Positions 33,301-47,181 of a stretch of DNA of 64,000 nucleotides are shown here, piece after piece (positions within the stretch are counted from its first letter, which is position 1; every line of letters begins with the position of its first letter). The position numbers were made by a program, and so were the translations under genes. The notes under the pieces were generated by a model. It saw nothing but the letters and a program-made list of their open reading frames with translations, had not been told where the DNA came from and did not search any database. Origin of the DNA: Orientallactaga sibirica (lineage: Eukaryota; Chordata; Mammalia; Rodentia; Dipodidae); NCBI GenBank assembly GCA_036365145.1, contig JAEOAD010000015.1, positions 36,905,501 to 36,969,500 of the forward strand, given 5' to 3'.

Positions 33301-34310
33301 GGTATAAAATATTTTCAAAATTAATCTGCTACACAAGATGTTGAGCTATCAAAACTCACAAACACTTCTTGTACAACCACTTGGAAGAGAGTTTGTCAGC
33401 ATCTATTCAAGTTGCACATATGTATTCCCTCTGGCCTACCTTAGATGTATGCTCTCCAACTGTACACAAGTATGTGCCAAAAATGCACAAGAATATTGAT
33501 AGCAGTATTTTTGTAATATCTGAGAATTAAAGTTACACAGAATCATAATTAAAAGTAAGATGGATGGATAAGTTATTATGTATTATTGCAATGGAATAGT
33601 TTACAATGCTGAAAAAGTCAATGAACTGTACAACAATATACTGTGAAAGAAATGGGAACTAAATAATATGCCATTTCAGTAATATGATAGTAAAACCCAC
33701 TTGTTAGAAGTTGAGACAAGTTTTATCTGTGGGGGAAGGGAATAGTGTTTGGGAAAGAACAAGATGAGAATTTAAGAGTGCTGAAAATGTTCTATATTTT
33801 TCTTTCATTAATACATATTACTGTGTATATTAATAGGGCTTGGTGAGATGTTTCCATACATCCATATACAGTGTGCACTCATCATAGTAGCCTACCTTTC
33901 TACTCTTGTTACCTCCCCTGTTTCCCAGTTGCTCATAATCACTAATCTTTCAGGTCACTTTGTTTTCATTTTTATATATAAAAGAAACATGTGGCTCTTG
34001 TCTTTCTATGTGTGACTTTGCTTAATGTCCATTCATTTTGCTATAAATTATATAATTTCAATTTTCTTTGGATAATTTCTTGATGTGGGCAGTTATTACA
34101 TAAGTGTGTTGTATTAATTCACTGATCTATATATTTAGGATTTTCATTCTTTTCTGTATATGTATATTTTGTCTAGATAAGAAGAGTTAACATTAATCTG
34201 ATCTAGGAATTCAATGATCTTACATTCTGGAATATCATTCATAGAGGACTGAGAGGACATAATTAATATTGGAGTATAAGATTCTACTAGTTTGGAGCAA
34301 ATTGTTTCCC
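33301..34310. mobile_element. ancient L1 3'-end remnants
   Basis: 33301-33830 reads like a very old sense L1 3' end ('tatgtattccctctgg', 'cacaagaatattgatagcagt'). 33831-34310 resembles antisense L1 3'-terminal sequence ('ctttctatgtgtgactttgct'). Both are heavily decayed. Confidence 0.45.
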
Positions 34311-34555
34311 CTCCTTTTTTTATTTGAAAGAGACAGAGAGAAAGAGAGAGAGAGAGAGAGAATGGGCACATCAGCTGACAGCCTCTCAGTCACTGTTAAT
34401 GAACTCCAGATGTGTGCACCCCCTTGTGCGCATATGCGACATTGCACGCTTGTGTCACTTTTTGCGTGTGGCTAAACGTGGGACCTGGAGAATCAAATGG
34501 GCATTCTTAGGCTTCACAGGCAGGCGCCTTAACCATTAAGCCATCTCTCCAGCCC
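34311..34555 (-). mobile_element. DIP-like SINE, long variant, antisense
   Basis: Carries the 'cccttgtgcgcatatgcgacattgc' extra segment of the long subfamily. Ends 'taagccatctctccagccc'. Confidence 0.88.
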
Positions 34556-34559
34556 TGTT

Positions 34560-34797
34560 TCCCCTCTTTTTAAAAATAATTTAGTTTTATTTGTTTGAGG
34601 AGAGAAAAAGAGAGGGAGTGAGGGAGAGAGACAATGAGAATGGGCATAGGCATGTCAGCTCCACTTGTTGCAAACGAACTCCAGACACATGTGCCACCTT
34701 GTGCATCTATCTGGCTTACTTGGGTCCTGGGGAATTGAACCTGGGTCCGTTGGCTTTGCAGGGAAGTGCTTTAAATGCTAAGTCATCTCTCCAGCCC
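34560..34797 (-). mobile_element. DIP-like SINE, antisense, adjacent to the previous
   Basis: A short copy follows after 'tgtttcccctc', a near repeat of the text left of the previous SINE ('tgtttcccctcc' at about 34302). That is consistent with a target duplication of the first copy. Confidence 0.87.
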
Positions 34798-36139
34798 TAT
34801 TTTCCCTCTTTATACCTAAGGAAATCATCCTTAAAAAGTATCTGTGAGAATCAATAATACAGTTGATTTTGATGTAGTAGAAAATTTGCTACAATTTTAA
34901 CTGTTGTCATTAATTGGCTTAAATAAGCATTCCTAGAGCTAAACATCTAGATAAAAATGGATATTTTATTCAAGTAAGCAATTTTTAAATGAAAAGCAGA
35001 AAGGGTATACCTGAGTTGTTAGTAGTGTGTGTTAAAGGCCCCATCTGCTGCACGTTTCCTCATGGTTTACAAGCATTCTTAACTCATCTACATAACAGCA
35101 AATCTGTTCTTCACATAAGAATTTCCTCTAGCTTGTGTCTTACAGGTAAGCTTTTTAAACAATTGATAGTTGTTATTTATTTTTCCTTATTTCCTTCTCT
35201 GAACTTGCCATTTAAAATCTACAAGGGCTATACCTATACAAAAAATATACTCTCAAGTCAGTAATGAATTTTTAATTGAAAAATCCCAGTTTCTGTTTAT
35301 TATTTGAGCCCTGTATTACTTGAACTTCCTATAGCCACACCTGTCACTATTGTTTATTCTGTCTTTAAATTATCTCCCCACTTGGCTTTTATAACATGTT
35401 ATAACGTGTGTATTACTGTAGGTGAACAAAAAAAAGTGCTATTAGGAACATAGAGTAGGTGATTTTGCTCACAATTGTCTATGTGTTTTCCCCAGTTTAT
35501 CTGGCTTGTTTTTCTGTACTTTATTGTTAAATAGTTCCTAGAAGTTTTCATCCTGTTCTTATACTGTCCTCCTAATCCATAATTTTATTCTTCTGCTTCT
35601 ACTTCTGTAATGATTATTGTATATCAATTTCTCTTTTTAGTTCCAGACTATTTAAAAATGTCTTCTGTCTTCTTGCATTCATTTGATAATCTATTTTTTT
35701 TTATACAATATTTTCTTATATTTCATGAAAGCCTTAAGTATATATAAATATGCATATATATGAATGTCTCATCCACCTTATTATTAATTTCCATTTTTCT
35801 TTTCATGGTAGAAACCTTTTAAAAGTCTGGTGATATTTGTCTATACTTCTGTGTTTCATAATAAGGGACTGAATTTTGGCTAGAATTTTGTTTATAAGGG
35901 TCGTTACTGAAGAAAGGATAATTAATATGAGCATTTATCTTGGTAACCTTCAACTAGTACTATACATCAACAGTTTCTTGTGGACCAGTGTTTTTCCCCA
36001 GAGAAGAATTCTTTTGTATCCCTACTAGTAGGGAAAATCTGTGATATAAGGATTCTTATTGAGTGGAGGAAGGAGTCTAGGTAACTTATTTAGTAGATAG
36101 ACTTCCCTTTTGTTTGATCTTCTTAGTTTTGAAAGGTTT
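34798..36139. other. single-copy intronic sequence, no feature seen
   Basis: 1.3 kb of AT-rich DNA. I see no repeat, ORF or exon-like segment. Confidence 0.55.
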
Positions 36140-36345
36140 TCCTAGTTTGAAAATTATTTATTTGACAGAGACAGAGAAAGATGCAGACCAAGAGAGCGTG
36201 AGCATGCCAAGGCTTCCTGCCACTGCAAATGAACTTCAGATGTATGCACCCCTTTGTGCATCTGGTTCTACATTGAACTGAGAATTCAAGTCCAGGGTCA
36301 TCAGAGTTTGAAAGCAAGTGCCTGTGACCAGTGACCATCTCTCCA
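36140..36345 (-). mobile_element. DIP-like SINE, antisense, diverged
   Basis: 'ttatttgacagagacagag' start, ends 'gaccatctctccagctt'. Confidence 0.8.
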
Positions 36346-37200
36346 GCTTGGTTTTCCTTCTTTTAGCTTCACCTGATATCAATTCTAGAGTGCAGTGTAG
36401 TGAATATTAATGTTTCCACAAATAGTTCTGTTTCTCATTCCTCCATTTGAAGTTAAATGAGCCCATGTGACATTTTGGCTAATGAAAACCAAGAGCGAGT
36501 GATATGAATCACATCTATATCCTAGTATGAAACTCCTTTTATTGATAATTATGTTAATCATATTTTGATTATGGCCAGTATGTGGAAGACAGCTTCCCTA
36601 TAGAGTTGAATGTCTGAACAAGCAATGAACTGTCATTGTACCAAGGTTTTAGATTTGTGCAATTTAACCTGGAAAATGTGTTAAAATTTCTATTACCTAT
36701 ATCTCTTGTCTTTTGCCATGATGGGAGAAGGGAAGTTTTCCAATATGTGGTGTAATGGTGGTATTGTGAAGAATCTAAATTTTTCTCACAGTCTCTTACT
36801 AGCCTGACTACTTGTAGTTCCCTCCACCTACATCTCATTTTCAGTGGACTTCTGGGCTTCTCTACTGAGACCCACCATACTTCTGAGAGTCACCCGATTT
36901 TACCGTGGGTATGAACATTTCTCTTTTTAGTTACTATTCAGTAGCTTTCCAGCTTACAGAATTTTGTCACCATCATCTTTTCTCCTCCCTCTGGTTTTAT
37001 GTAATTTTTCCCCTTTACTATCATTTAAATGAGGTTTTCAGAAGGCTTACCAGAAGTTAACACCTGAGAGTATTTAGCTGAAGAACTTACTGATGTTAGC
37101 AACTTGATCAAATTGTTTCATATTTGTGATCCTCTGTGGTTAATACATTATTTGGATGATCACTAGTATCTGTTGTATTCTAAACTTTGCATTATTCTCT
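36346..37200. other. single-copy intronic sequence, no feature seen
   Basis: Nothing recognisable. Confidence 0.5.
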
Positions 37201-37540
37201 TTTTGAAAGTGTATATATGTGTGGTGTGTGTGGGGGGGCATATGTGAATGTGCATGCATGTGTGTGTAGGCCAGAGGTTTATGTTGGAAGTCTCTCTCAA
37301 GCGTCCTTCACCTTATTTAGTGACACAGGGTCTCACTTGGAGCCCATGTATTTGGCTACATTATTTAGCAAGCCCGTCTAGTCAGCAAGCCTCAGGGGAT
37401 TTCATCTCTGCCTACCCCAAAGCTGAATTATAGGTTTGTACTGCAGTCTTTGGCTTTTATGTTGGTACAGGGGATCTGAATTCACATCCTCATGCTTGCA
37501 ACATGAGAACTTTATCAACTGAGTCATCTTGACAGCCCCT
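37201..37540 (-). mobile_element. B4-like SINE (B1 plus tRNA-like part), antisense
   Basis: (TG)-rich start, 'ggccagaggtttatgttggaagtc', B1-like 'gacacagggtctcacttgg' and a tRNA-like right end 'caactgagtcatcttgacagcccc'. This order matches rodent B4-type chimeric SINEs and the copy at 57306. Confidence 0.7.
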
Positions 37541-38460
37541 TTGTAGTGTTCTTGATCTGTTTCTTTTATAGGCTATAAACAATAAGGCAAAGCAAATTAC
37601 TATGATTTCATATTTGGAGTGACCGAAAACATTTTATGCATTTTAAACAAAACATTCCTTATTAATGACAACCCATGGATTGTTTATGAGATTTTATAAA
37701 TCATTACAAGTTTTGACTATGGTTTTTAAATTTTAATTTATTTATTTTGTTCCTATGTATATATAGCTATACTAAATAAGTACTTAGTATCATGTTGTCT
37801 GATTTAAGAATTGTTTTCTCCAATTTGTTTATCATTTATGCATGACTTTCAGGTTTTCATAGAATATGGCCTTGGAGTCTTGCTGTTGATTCATTTCTGG
37901 GATGTTATTTGCAATGAAATTTACATTTTCATTAAGTTTTTAAAAGTAATTCTTAGAGTCATAATATTGCTCATTCAAAATTTAGATATGTACTTACATA
38001 ATAATGTAAAAAATATGTCAAGGAATCTATTCAGAAGTAGTTTTTATGATTCCAGAAGTATTCCAACCTTATCTGCTGTTCATGTGCTTTAAAATTAGTG
38101 TTTCAATTCAATTCAAATCCTGGGAATCCTACTGATGTATGTACTGCAAAACCAAGTATGCATAACTGTTCTTGAACCTTTTAAAATTTCATCTTTGCAA
38201 GCCTCTGTAAATCTGAAAATCTTGAATAAATGTTCAGATAGGCATTCAAAGTATTCATTAATCTAAATTCTAATTTTATTAATTATTACTTATTATTCAT
38301 ATTTACTATTTGTAGATAATTTTTTAATCATATGAGGGAATAACAGCAGTAGACAGAATATAGTATCCTCAGTGGGGAAGTTTCTGGATTGTGGATCCAT
38401 CATCAAATTCGGTGATTTAATGCTTGAAATAATTGAACAAATGATGTTAAATTATAAAAG
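37541..38460. other. single-copy intronic sequence, no feature seen
   Basis: AT-rich. The 93-codon + strand frame at 37811 has no recognisable domain and no support as a gene. Confidence 0.5.
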
Positions 38461-38635
38461 GAGGGCCATATGTGGTGGTATACAGCTGCAGTTTTAGCAC
38501 TTGGGGATAAGAGGCAAGAGGACCAGCATTTCAAGGCCATCATCTGCTACATAGTGGGTTCAAGGAGGCCAACCTGGGCTACATATGACCCTGTCTCACA
38601 AAACAAAAATCAAAATCAAAACAGCAAAACAATTA
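38461..38635 (+). mobile_element. old B1 SINE, sense
   Basis: 'atatgtggtggtatacagctg', 'ggccaacctgggctacatatgaccctgtctc', A-rich tail. Diverged. Confidence 0.78.
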
Positions 38636-39464
38636 AGGAAGCCATAAGGAAGAAAATTACAAAGCGATTGAAACCATTTCCTGATTTTCTTATAATTATG
38701 GCACTTGAATAATTGTTCCTGGTTAGGAAATATCTTGAAGCTTATTCAAGTATAATAGTACACAGTTATTTTCTGTTTATCACAACCCTAACAAATAAAC
38801 ACTTACTGGCTTCATGATGAAATCATAGCACAGAAATGTTAAGTATGTGATTTGGGCAATAATTGGTAAAGCTATAATTTGAACTAGGCCTTCTTAAGTA
38901 CATTGTTTACATGTGTATATGTAAAGATAAATGTGCATATACGCACATATAATAGCTGTAGATATATAAGTATAGTTATTTATAGTATCAATAGACTAGT
39001 ACTATCTCTTTATCTGGAGCAATATGAATCAATAGATTGTCAGATAATCAGAAAAGTCAAAATAGTGAATGCAAAAAATAGTATATTCATAATTTAATGC
39101 ATATGAATGTGTACTCAGCCTCTAATCATTAGATGTAGGGCTGAGACTTTCCATTTAGTTTTGTTCTAATGACTGGAATTCCAGATTAGTTATTTTATAT
39201 AAACTATAAGTACAAGGAATTATCTACATTTTCCATATTTTCTTTAAATCTGAGCAAAAGTTAAAATTTTAAGATACTATTTATGAAATCTGTGCATAGA
39301 CTCTTTCTAGATTGTTATAATTTTTGTGTATTACAGTTGTGTATTACTTTACTCTTTTCAACAGGTTTTTGTCCATTTGCCTTTACTTTCTTAGTTTTTG
39401 CAAGTGTTCAACTTTGTTGTTTCATAAATGTGCCTTTCTCATTTCTGATGCAAGAGTTGTTCAT
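38636..39464. other. single-copy intronic sequence, no feature seen
   Basis: AT-rich, nothing supported. Confidence 0.5.
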
Positions 39465-39620
39465 ATATATATATTTGTTTTTCGAGATAGGGTTTTACTG
39501 TATTCTAGGCTGACCTGGAACTCACTATGTAGTATCAGGGTGGCCTCGAACACATGGCAATCCTCCTATATACACCTCCCAAGTGCTGGTATTAAAGGCT
39601 GTGCTACCATGCACAGCTTG
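39465..39620 (-). mobile_element. B1 SINE, antisense
   Basis: 'tttgtttttcgagatagggttttac' to 'gctaccatgcacagctt'. Confidence 0.86.
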
Positions 39621-39829
39621 TTTATTCAATATTTAATTAAAGCAATTACAATGACACATGCAACTGACCTTAATAGGCCAGCTCTATGATAGAACTGAAT
39701 TGTTAGCAATCCTTATAACTTGACTGCCATTAGCAGAAATGCAAAACTTTAGTTTTGGACTGTTAATGGGCCATGGAATTGGCTAGAATATGGAGAATGA
39801 CAATTTATTTTCTAGTTAAGAGGAAAGCT

Positions 39830-39985
39830 ATTTTTTTTTTTTTTTTGAGACACAGTCTCACCCTATAGCCTACAGTGTCTTGCAACTCATTTGTAGCCCA
39901 GACAAGCCCTTGAACTCATGGAAATACTCCTGTTTCAGCCTCCTGAGTGCAGGAATTACTTGCATGTGCTCCACACCCAGCAAGG
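39830..39985 (-). mobile_element. old B1 SINE, antisense
   Basis: T15, 'gagacacagtctcacc', 'cctcctgagtgcaggaattac'. Lacks the 'gtagtctcaggg' core of the other copies, so from an older subfamily. Confidence 0.72.
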
Positions 39986-39998
39986 AGAACAGTTTTAA

Positions 39999-40195
39999 GT
40001 GCCAGTATTTTACTATTTATATATTGAAAGGAATCAAAACCCCAGATCCTACATAAGCCAGACACACAAAGGTGAGGCAAGCACAAGGTTGCACATGCCC
40101 ACTAGGTGGCATAAGTGTCTGGAGTTCAATTGCAGTAACCAAGGTCCTGTCACCAGTTCTCTCTCCCTCCCTCCCTTCCTCTCTCTCTAAAAAAA
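39999..40195 (+). mobile_element. DIP-like SINE, sense, 5' truncated
   Basis: The tRNA-like head is missing. Body 'cataagccagacacacaaagg' and 'gtctggagttcaattgcag' are clear. Ends (TC)n A12. Confidence 0.8.
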
Positions 40196-40640
40196 AAAAA
40201 GCACACATATGCATAGCACCATTATTCACAATACCCAAGATGTGGAAGAAACCTAAATATCCTTTGGCAAATGAATGGGTAAACACAATGTGGTGTTGTG
40301 GTAAAATAACACTGTGAAATTTAGTCAGTTTTGAAAGGTAGTCCTATCACATCCTACAAATGAACCTTGGATGTGTTATGCTACATGAAATGAGCCAATC
40401 ACAAAGATATAATTATATGAGGAATCTAAAACTGTCGAATTCACAATCAAAATGGCAGTTACTAGGGGTTAGGGTGAATGAAATAAGGAATTATTCAGTA
40501 AATAGAGTTTTAATATTCTGAAAAATATCTTTAATTTTATAAAATCAAAAGTTCTGCAGCTTTGTTATGCAGAAATGTGAACATGCTTAAGAGTATTAAA
40601 CTGTATGTACACTTAAAATGATACAGATGGGAATTTTATG
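40196..40640 (+). mobile_element. L1 fragment, sense: ORF2 3' end
   Basis: 'catagcaccattattcacaatacccaagatgtgg' is a classic L1 ORF2 end landmark. 5' truncated. Confidence 0.8.
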
Positions 40641-40679
40641 CGGTGTTTTAAGTGAAAACTAAGATATATTTTTTTTCAT

Positions 40680-41734
40680 TTTACAGACAATAAACCATGA
40701 TATTCCCCCACTTTCCTCTTCACAACTCCATACTCCATCATATCCCCTCCCTTTCTCCATTAGTCTCTTTTTTATTTTGATGCCATCTTTTCCTTGAGGG
40801 TCTTGAGAAAGTATTGCTAAGCACTATGAGGTCATGGATAATGAGGCCAATTTCTGTCTGAACAGTTGCATTGTAAGCAGTCCTACCCATCATTTGGCTC
40901 TTAAATTCTTTCTGCCAACTCTTTTGCAATGTACCCTGAGCCTTAGAGGGTGTAATAGAGATGTTTTGGTGCTGAACACTCCTCAATCACTTCTTCTCAG
41001 CACTATGGTACCTTTTGAGTCATCCCAATGGTCACCCCCATCTGAAAAGAGAAGCTTCTCTAACCAAAAGTAAGAGTAGTGTAATTATATGGATCTGAAC
41101 ATTAAGTGAATTGCTAACAGTGCAGTTTTGTGAGCATAATACATGCAATTAGTGAGACAAGAGCAGGCATTGCACTCCTAAGGCTCATGACCTCCTCTGC
41201 CATAGGCTTTTGATTAGATTTTCAGTTCCAGGCATGTATTCCTTCCCATAGAGCGGGGCTCCAGTCCAGTTAAAGAGCAGATGTTTTCTCCCAGAGCAGA
41301 CATACCACTATTGCACCCACTCAGTCATTTGCCCTGCCTGGCCAAATTTGAGGCTTCCAGTGTCCACTGTCTTCACCCCTGATGACTTCTGTCTCCCATA
41401 CGGCTGCATGCAGTGCAGCTTTTTCCAGCTTTCAGTTGGCTGGTATACAGGGAGGAAGTTTTCAGCTCAGCTCCAGGTTGATTTCTCAGTGATCTTGCCA
41501 CCTAGGCATTTGGAGTCTTCAGCAATAGTGTCTTAGTATCTGTTTCTGGTGGGAAAACTAGAGCTTTGGCAATATCCTGTAATGTTTTGGGGGCAACAGA
41601 GACCTCCTTGGCCAAAAACTCACTGGAAGGTATCCTATCACTGACACTAACAATTTTCTAGAAACAATCTATGGCTTCTGGGCGTGCCATTATCCAAAAA
41701 AGTAGGCTTTCATATGTCTTATTTACAATATCTT
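40680..41734 (-). mobile_element. L1 3' UTR module, antisense
   Basis: Same module as 11381-12285 and 53521-54735. Begins with C/T-rich text 'ttcccccactttcctcttc'; A-rich on the L1 sense strand at its end. Confidence 0.7.
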
Positions 41735-41896
41735 AAAATTTTTTTGTTTTTTTTTTTTTTGAGGTAGGGTCTTACTCTACCCCAGGCTAACCTGGAATTC
41801 ACTATGTATTCTCAGGGTGGGCTCAAACTCACATCAGTCTTCCTACTCTGCCTCCCAAGTGCTGGGATTAAAGGCATGCACCACCATACCCAGCTT
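41735..41896 (-). mobile_element. B1 SINE, antisense, inside L1
   Basis: T-rich, 'gaggtagggtcttactctacc', ends 'gcaccaccatacccagct'. Absent from the paralogous L1 piece at 48646-49555. Confidence 0.9.
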
Positions 41897-42024
41897 TGAT
41901 ATCTTTAATTTTGATTGACCCTCTCCCCACCCTTCTTTTACTCAATCTCTTCCCCTGGCCTTACTTAGGGCATTCCACTCCCTGTAATCTGTTCTTATAC
42001 TTACATATATACAATACCATCTCC

Positions 42025-42492
42025 TTAAGTCTTCCCCTTTCCTCCTTCCCTTATAGTCTTTTCTAGCTTACTGGCCTCTGTCACTGATTTTTGGTTCCAA
42101 CTCACACACAATTCTAAACATTTGTAGCTAGGATTCACATATGTGAGAGAACATGCAACATTTGCATTCTGGGCCTGGGTTACCTCACTTAGTATAATCC
42201 TTTCCAGATCCATCCATTTCCCAGCAAATTTCATAATTTCATTTTTGTTTACTGCTGAATAGAACTCCATTGTGTAAATGTACCACATCTTGATTATCCA
42301 TTCTTCTGTTGAAGGACATCTAGGCTGGTTCCATTTACTAGCTATTGTGAATAGAGCAGCAATAAACATGGTTGTACAAGTATCTCTAAGGCAGTGAGAA
42401 AAGTCCTTAGGATATGTGCATAGGAGTGTTATAGCTGGGTCATATGGAAATCTAGTTTTAGCTGTCTCAAGAACCTTCACACTGATTTCCAC
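42025..42492 (-). pseudogene. L1 ORF2 C-terminal remnant (155 codons open)
   Basis: Contains the motif MWYIYTMEFYSA and KFAGKWMDLERIILSE, typical of the last part of L1 ORF2p. It has lost the N-terminal domains through upstream stops. The open stretch is a relic. Confidence 0.85.
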
Positions 42493-42865
42493 AATGGCTG
42501 GACCAGACTACATTCACACCAACAGTGTAGAAGGTTTCATCTTTTCCCACATTCTCACCAACATTTATTGTCATTTGTTTTCTTGATGATAGCCATTCTG
42601 ACAGGAGTGAGATGGAATTTCAAAGTAGTTTTAATTTCCCTGATGACTAAGGATTTAGAACATTTTTTTAGGTGTTTATATGCCATCTGTATTTCTTCTT
42701 TTGAGAACTGTTTATTTAGTTCCATAGCCCCCCCTTTTTAAATTGGGTTGTTTGATTTCTTATTGTTTAGTTTTTTTGAGGTCTTTGTATATTCTGGATA
42801 TTAATCCTCTGTTAGATGTGTAGCTGGCAAAGGTTTTCTCCCATTTTGTAGGCTGTCTTTTTGCT

Positions 42866-44306
42866 CTATTCACAATGTCCTTTGCTGTACAAAAGCTTTG
42901 TAATGAGATCCCAGTGGCTGATTAGTGTTTTTATTTCCTGACTATCTGGGGTTCTATTCAGGAAGCCATTGCCTATGCTAATATGTTGAAAGGTTTTCTC
43001 TACTTTTTCCTCTAGCAGTTTCAGAGTTTCAGGTCTAATATTAAGGTCACTGATCCATTTGGACTTGATTCTTGTGCATAGAGAGAGATAAGGATCTATT
43101 TTCATCCTTCTACTTGTTGAAGAAGCTGTCTTCTCTCCAATGAATAGTTCTGGCATTTTTTGTCAAAAGTCAGATGGCTGTAGCTGCCTGGATTAACATC
43201 TGGGTCCTCTATTCTGTTCTACTGATCTATGTGTCTGTCTTTGTGTCAGTATCATGTTGTTTTTGTTACTATGGCTTTGTAACATAGCTTAAAATCAGGT
43301 ATGGTGATACCAGCAGTCTAATTTGTGTTCCTCAAAATTGTTTTGGCTACTTGAGGATTTTTGTGCTTCCAAATGAATTTTAGGATTTTTTTTCTATTTC
43401 TGCGAAGAATGTCCTTGGAATTTTAATGGGGATTGCATTAAATGTGTAGATTGCTTTTGGTAAGGTTGACATTTGCATTGATTCTTCCAATCCAAGAACA
43501 TGGAATGTCTTTCCATTTTGTAGTGTCTTCTGCAATTTTTGTCTTGAGTGTTTTAAAGTTTTCATTGTAGAGATCCTTCACTTTATTGGTTAGGTTTAAT
43601 ACAAGGTACTTTATTTTTTATGAGATGATTGTGAATGAGATTGATTTCCTAATTTCATCCTCCACATGCGTGTTGTTAGTATATGGGAAAGCTACTGATT
43701 TCTGTGTATTTATTTTGTATCCTGCTATGTTGCTAAAAGTCTTTATCAGCTCTAATGGTTTTGTGGTAGTCTTTAGGGTCCTTTATGTATAGAATCATAT
43801 CTTCAATAACAATAATTTGATCTCTTCCCTTCCAATTTCTATCCCTTTTATGTATGTCTCTTGCCTTATTGCTATAGCTAAGACTTCCAGTACTGTATTA
43901 AATAAAAGTGGGGACAGGGGACACCCTTATCTTGTTGCTGAATATAGTAGAAAAGCTTCAAGTTTTCCCCCATTTAGTATTATGTTGGCTGTAGGTTTGT
44001 CATAAACAGCCTTCATTATGTTGAGATATTCCCAGTTTCTGTAGGACTTTTAGCATGAAGGGATGCTGGATTTTGTTGAATGCTTTTTCAGCATCTGTTG
44101 AGGTGATCATGTGATTTTTGTCTTTCAGTCCATTTATATCATTTATATCAAATTCATCAATTTGCATATGTTGCACTTTCCCTGCATCTCTGCAATAAAG
44201 TCTACTCAGTTGGGGTGAATGATCTTGGTGATATATTTTTTTATTCTGTTTGAGAATTTTTGCATCTATGTTCATGAGGGAGATTGATCTGTAATTTTCT
44301 TTTTTT
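42866..44306 (-). pseudogene. L1 ORF2 RT and C-terminal blocks, broken
   Basis: - strand fragments match ORF2 in order: 44275-44000 (MNIDAKILKQ, then DAEKAFNKIQHPFM, RT fingers/palm), then 43565-43380 (IPKIPRTFF-type, after [13 protein letters not shown]), then 43156-42866 (WISDLNIRPETLKLLEE). The catalytic aspartate pair is lost at 43799-43810. The retrocopy breaks ORF2 just before the MNIDAKIL block. Confidence 0.8.
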
Positions 44307-44321
44307 AGAAGTATTAAGTAT

Positions 44322-44327
44322 TTTATT
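44322..44327 (-). promoter_or_regulatory. poly(A) signal of the PACRGL retrocopy
   Basis: AATAAA on the - strand, 15 bases upstream of the A run at the insertion end. Spacing is right for the inherited mRNA cleavage signal. Confidence 0.8.
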
Positions 44328-44987
44328 TCTGAATATATTCATATGTACATCACTATTTTCAGGCTATGAAATGCAAAAATAACATTTACTTCAATATAAT
44401 TAATGCCTAAATTTAGGTAGTTTTAACAATTTATAATAAACAGTATACTTATAACCAAAATGGCATGCATATAGCAAATTAGACTTCTCTGGAAAGAAAT
44501 GTTCCCAAGCATTCTATATCATAAAACACCTATTTACAAATCATAATTAAAATGAATGCACAGCTGTGTATCCACTCTGTAAACTTCAGTCTTGATAAAC
44601 ATAAAACCCAAGAAATGGCCCCAAAATAATCTATAAAATAAGTACAAAACTATAAATGATTGTCAAAGGTGTTATAAATAAAAATGTAGTAGGAAATAAA
44701 TACAAAAATAGGTGATCTTATATATTCAATAACAAATTATAAAAATGAGAAAAAAACCTCAGAAAATTGGAACTACTATTGAGACTATTTAAATTACTTG
44801 CCATTATCAGCTGTTCTTTCTTGAGGAACAAGTTTTATCTTACTATGATTCAGCTGGATTGCACACACTCTTTTCACTTATTAAATAATGAATGGTGGCT
44901 GTGATTCACAGCAAACTGAACTGAATAAAGGTTCCATGGAAGTCTGCTGTACACGGGAAGAGAGATGACTTTTCTTGGCTTCCTTAT

Positions 44988-46142
<1,155 letters not shown>

Positions 46143-46244
46143 CTGTAATTTTCATTTTTTTCTGACTTTGTCTAGTTTTGGTATCAGGGTGATGCTGGCT
46201 TTGTAGAAGGAGTTCAGTAGTGTTCCATCCTTTTCTATTTTCAA

Positions 46245-46458
46245 TATATTTTTTTTATTTATTTATTTGAGAGAGAGAGAAAGAGGCAGAGAAAGAGAGA
46301 GAAAGAGAGAGAGAGAGAGATTGGTGTCAGTGCTGCAAATGACCTCCAGACGCATGTTCCCCCTTGTGCATCTGGCTTATGTGGGTCCTGGGGAATTGAA
46401 CAGGGATCCTTTGGCTTTGTCGGCAAACGCCTTAATGACTAAGTAATCTCTCCAGCCC
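46245..46458 (-). mobile_element. DIP-like SINE, antisense
   Basis: 'tatttatttgagagagagag' to 'taagtaatctctccagcccc', within L1 ORF2. Confidence 0.9.
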
Positions 46459-47013
46459 CTCCTTTTCTATTTTATGGAAAAGTTAAGAAGCATTGGTGTT
46501 AGTTCTTCCATGAAGTCCTGGTAAAATTCACCAGTGAATCCATCTGGGCTGGACTTTTTTTTTAGTTGGGAGAATTTTTTATAACTTCCTGGATCTCTAT
46601 ACTTGTTGTAGGTCTATTTAAATGGTTTATCTCATGTTAATTTAATGTTGGTAGGTCATATAAATCTAGGAAATTATCCATTTCTTTCAGATTTTCTAAC
46701 TTAGAGTATATGTTCTTAACATATGTCTTTTGATTTTCTGAATTGCTTTGGTATCTGTTTTAATGGTATGGTACCTTTTTCATCTTTAATTTTATTAATT
46801 TGTATCTCTTCTCTCTCTTGTCAGATTTGCTAAGGGTTTGTCAATATTTATTATCCCTTCAAGGAACCAATTGATTGATTCTTTGTAATTTTTTTTGTTT
46901 CTATTTCATTAATTTTTGCCCCAATCCTTAGCATTTTTTCATGTCTACTGATTTTTGGCTTGCCTTGTTTTTCTTTTTCCAAGGCCTTAAGGTGAAGCTT
47001 TAAGTTGTTTACT

Positions 47014-47015
47014 TG

Positions 47016-47047
<32 letters not shown>

Positions 47048-47181
47048 GGTTTTTCAAGGTACGGTCTCACTGTGGCCCAGGCTGACCTGGAATTAACTGG
47101 GTGGCCTTGAACTCACAGCAGTCTGCCTACTTCTGCCTCCCAAGTGCTGTGATTGAAGGTGTGCACCACCACACCTGGCTT
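47014..47181 (-). mobile_element. B1 SINE, antisense
   Basis: T28 tail, 'ggtttttcaaggtacggtctcac', a short internal gap near 47095, ends 'gcaccaccacacctggct'. Confidence 0.9.
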
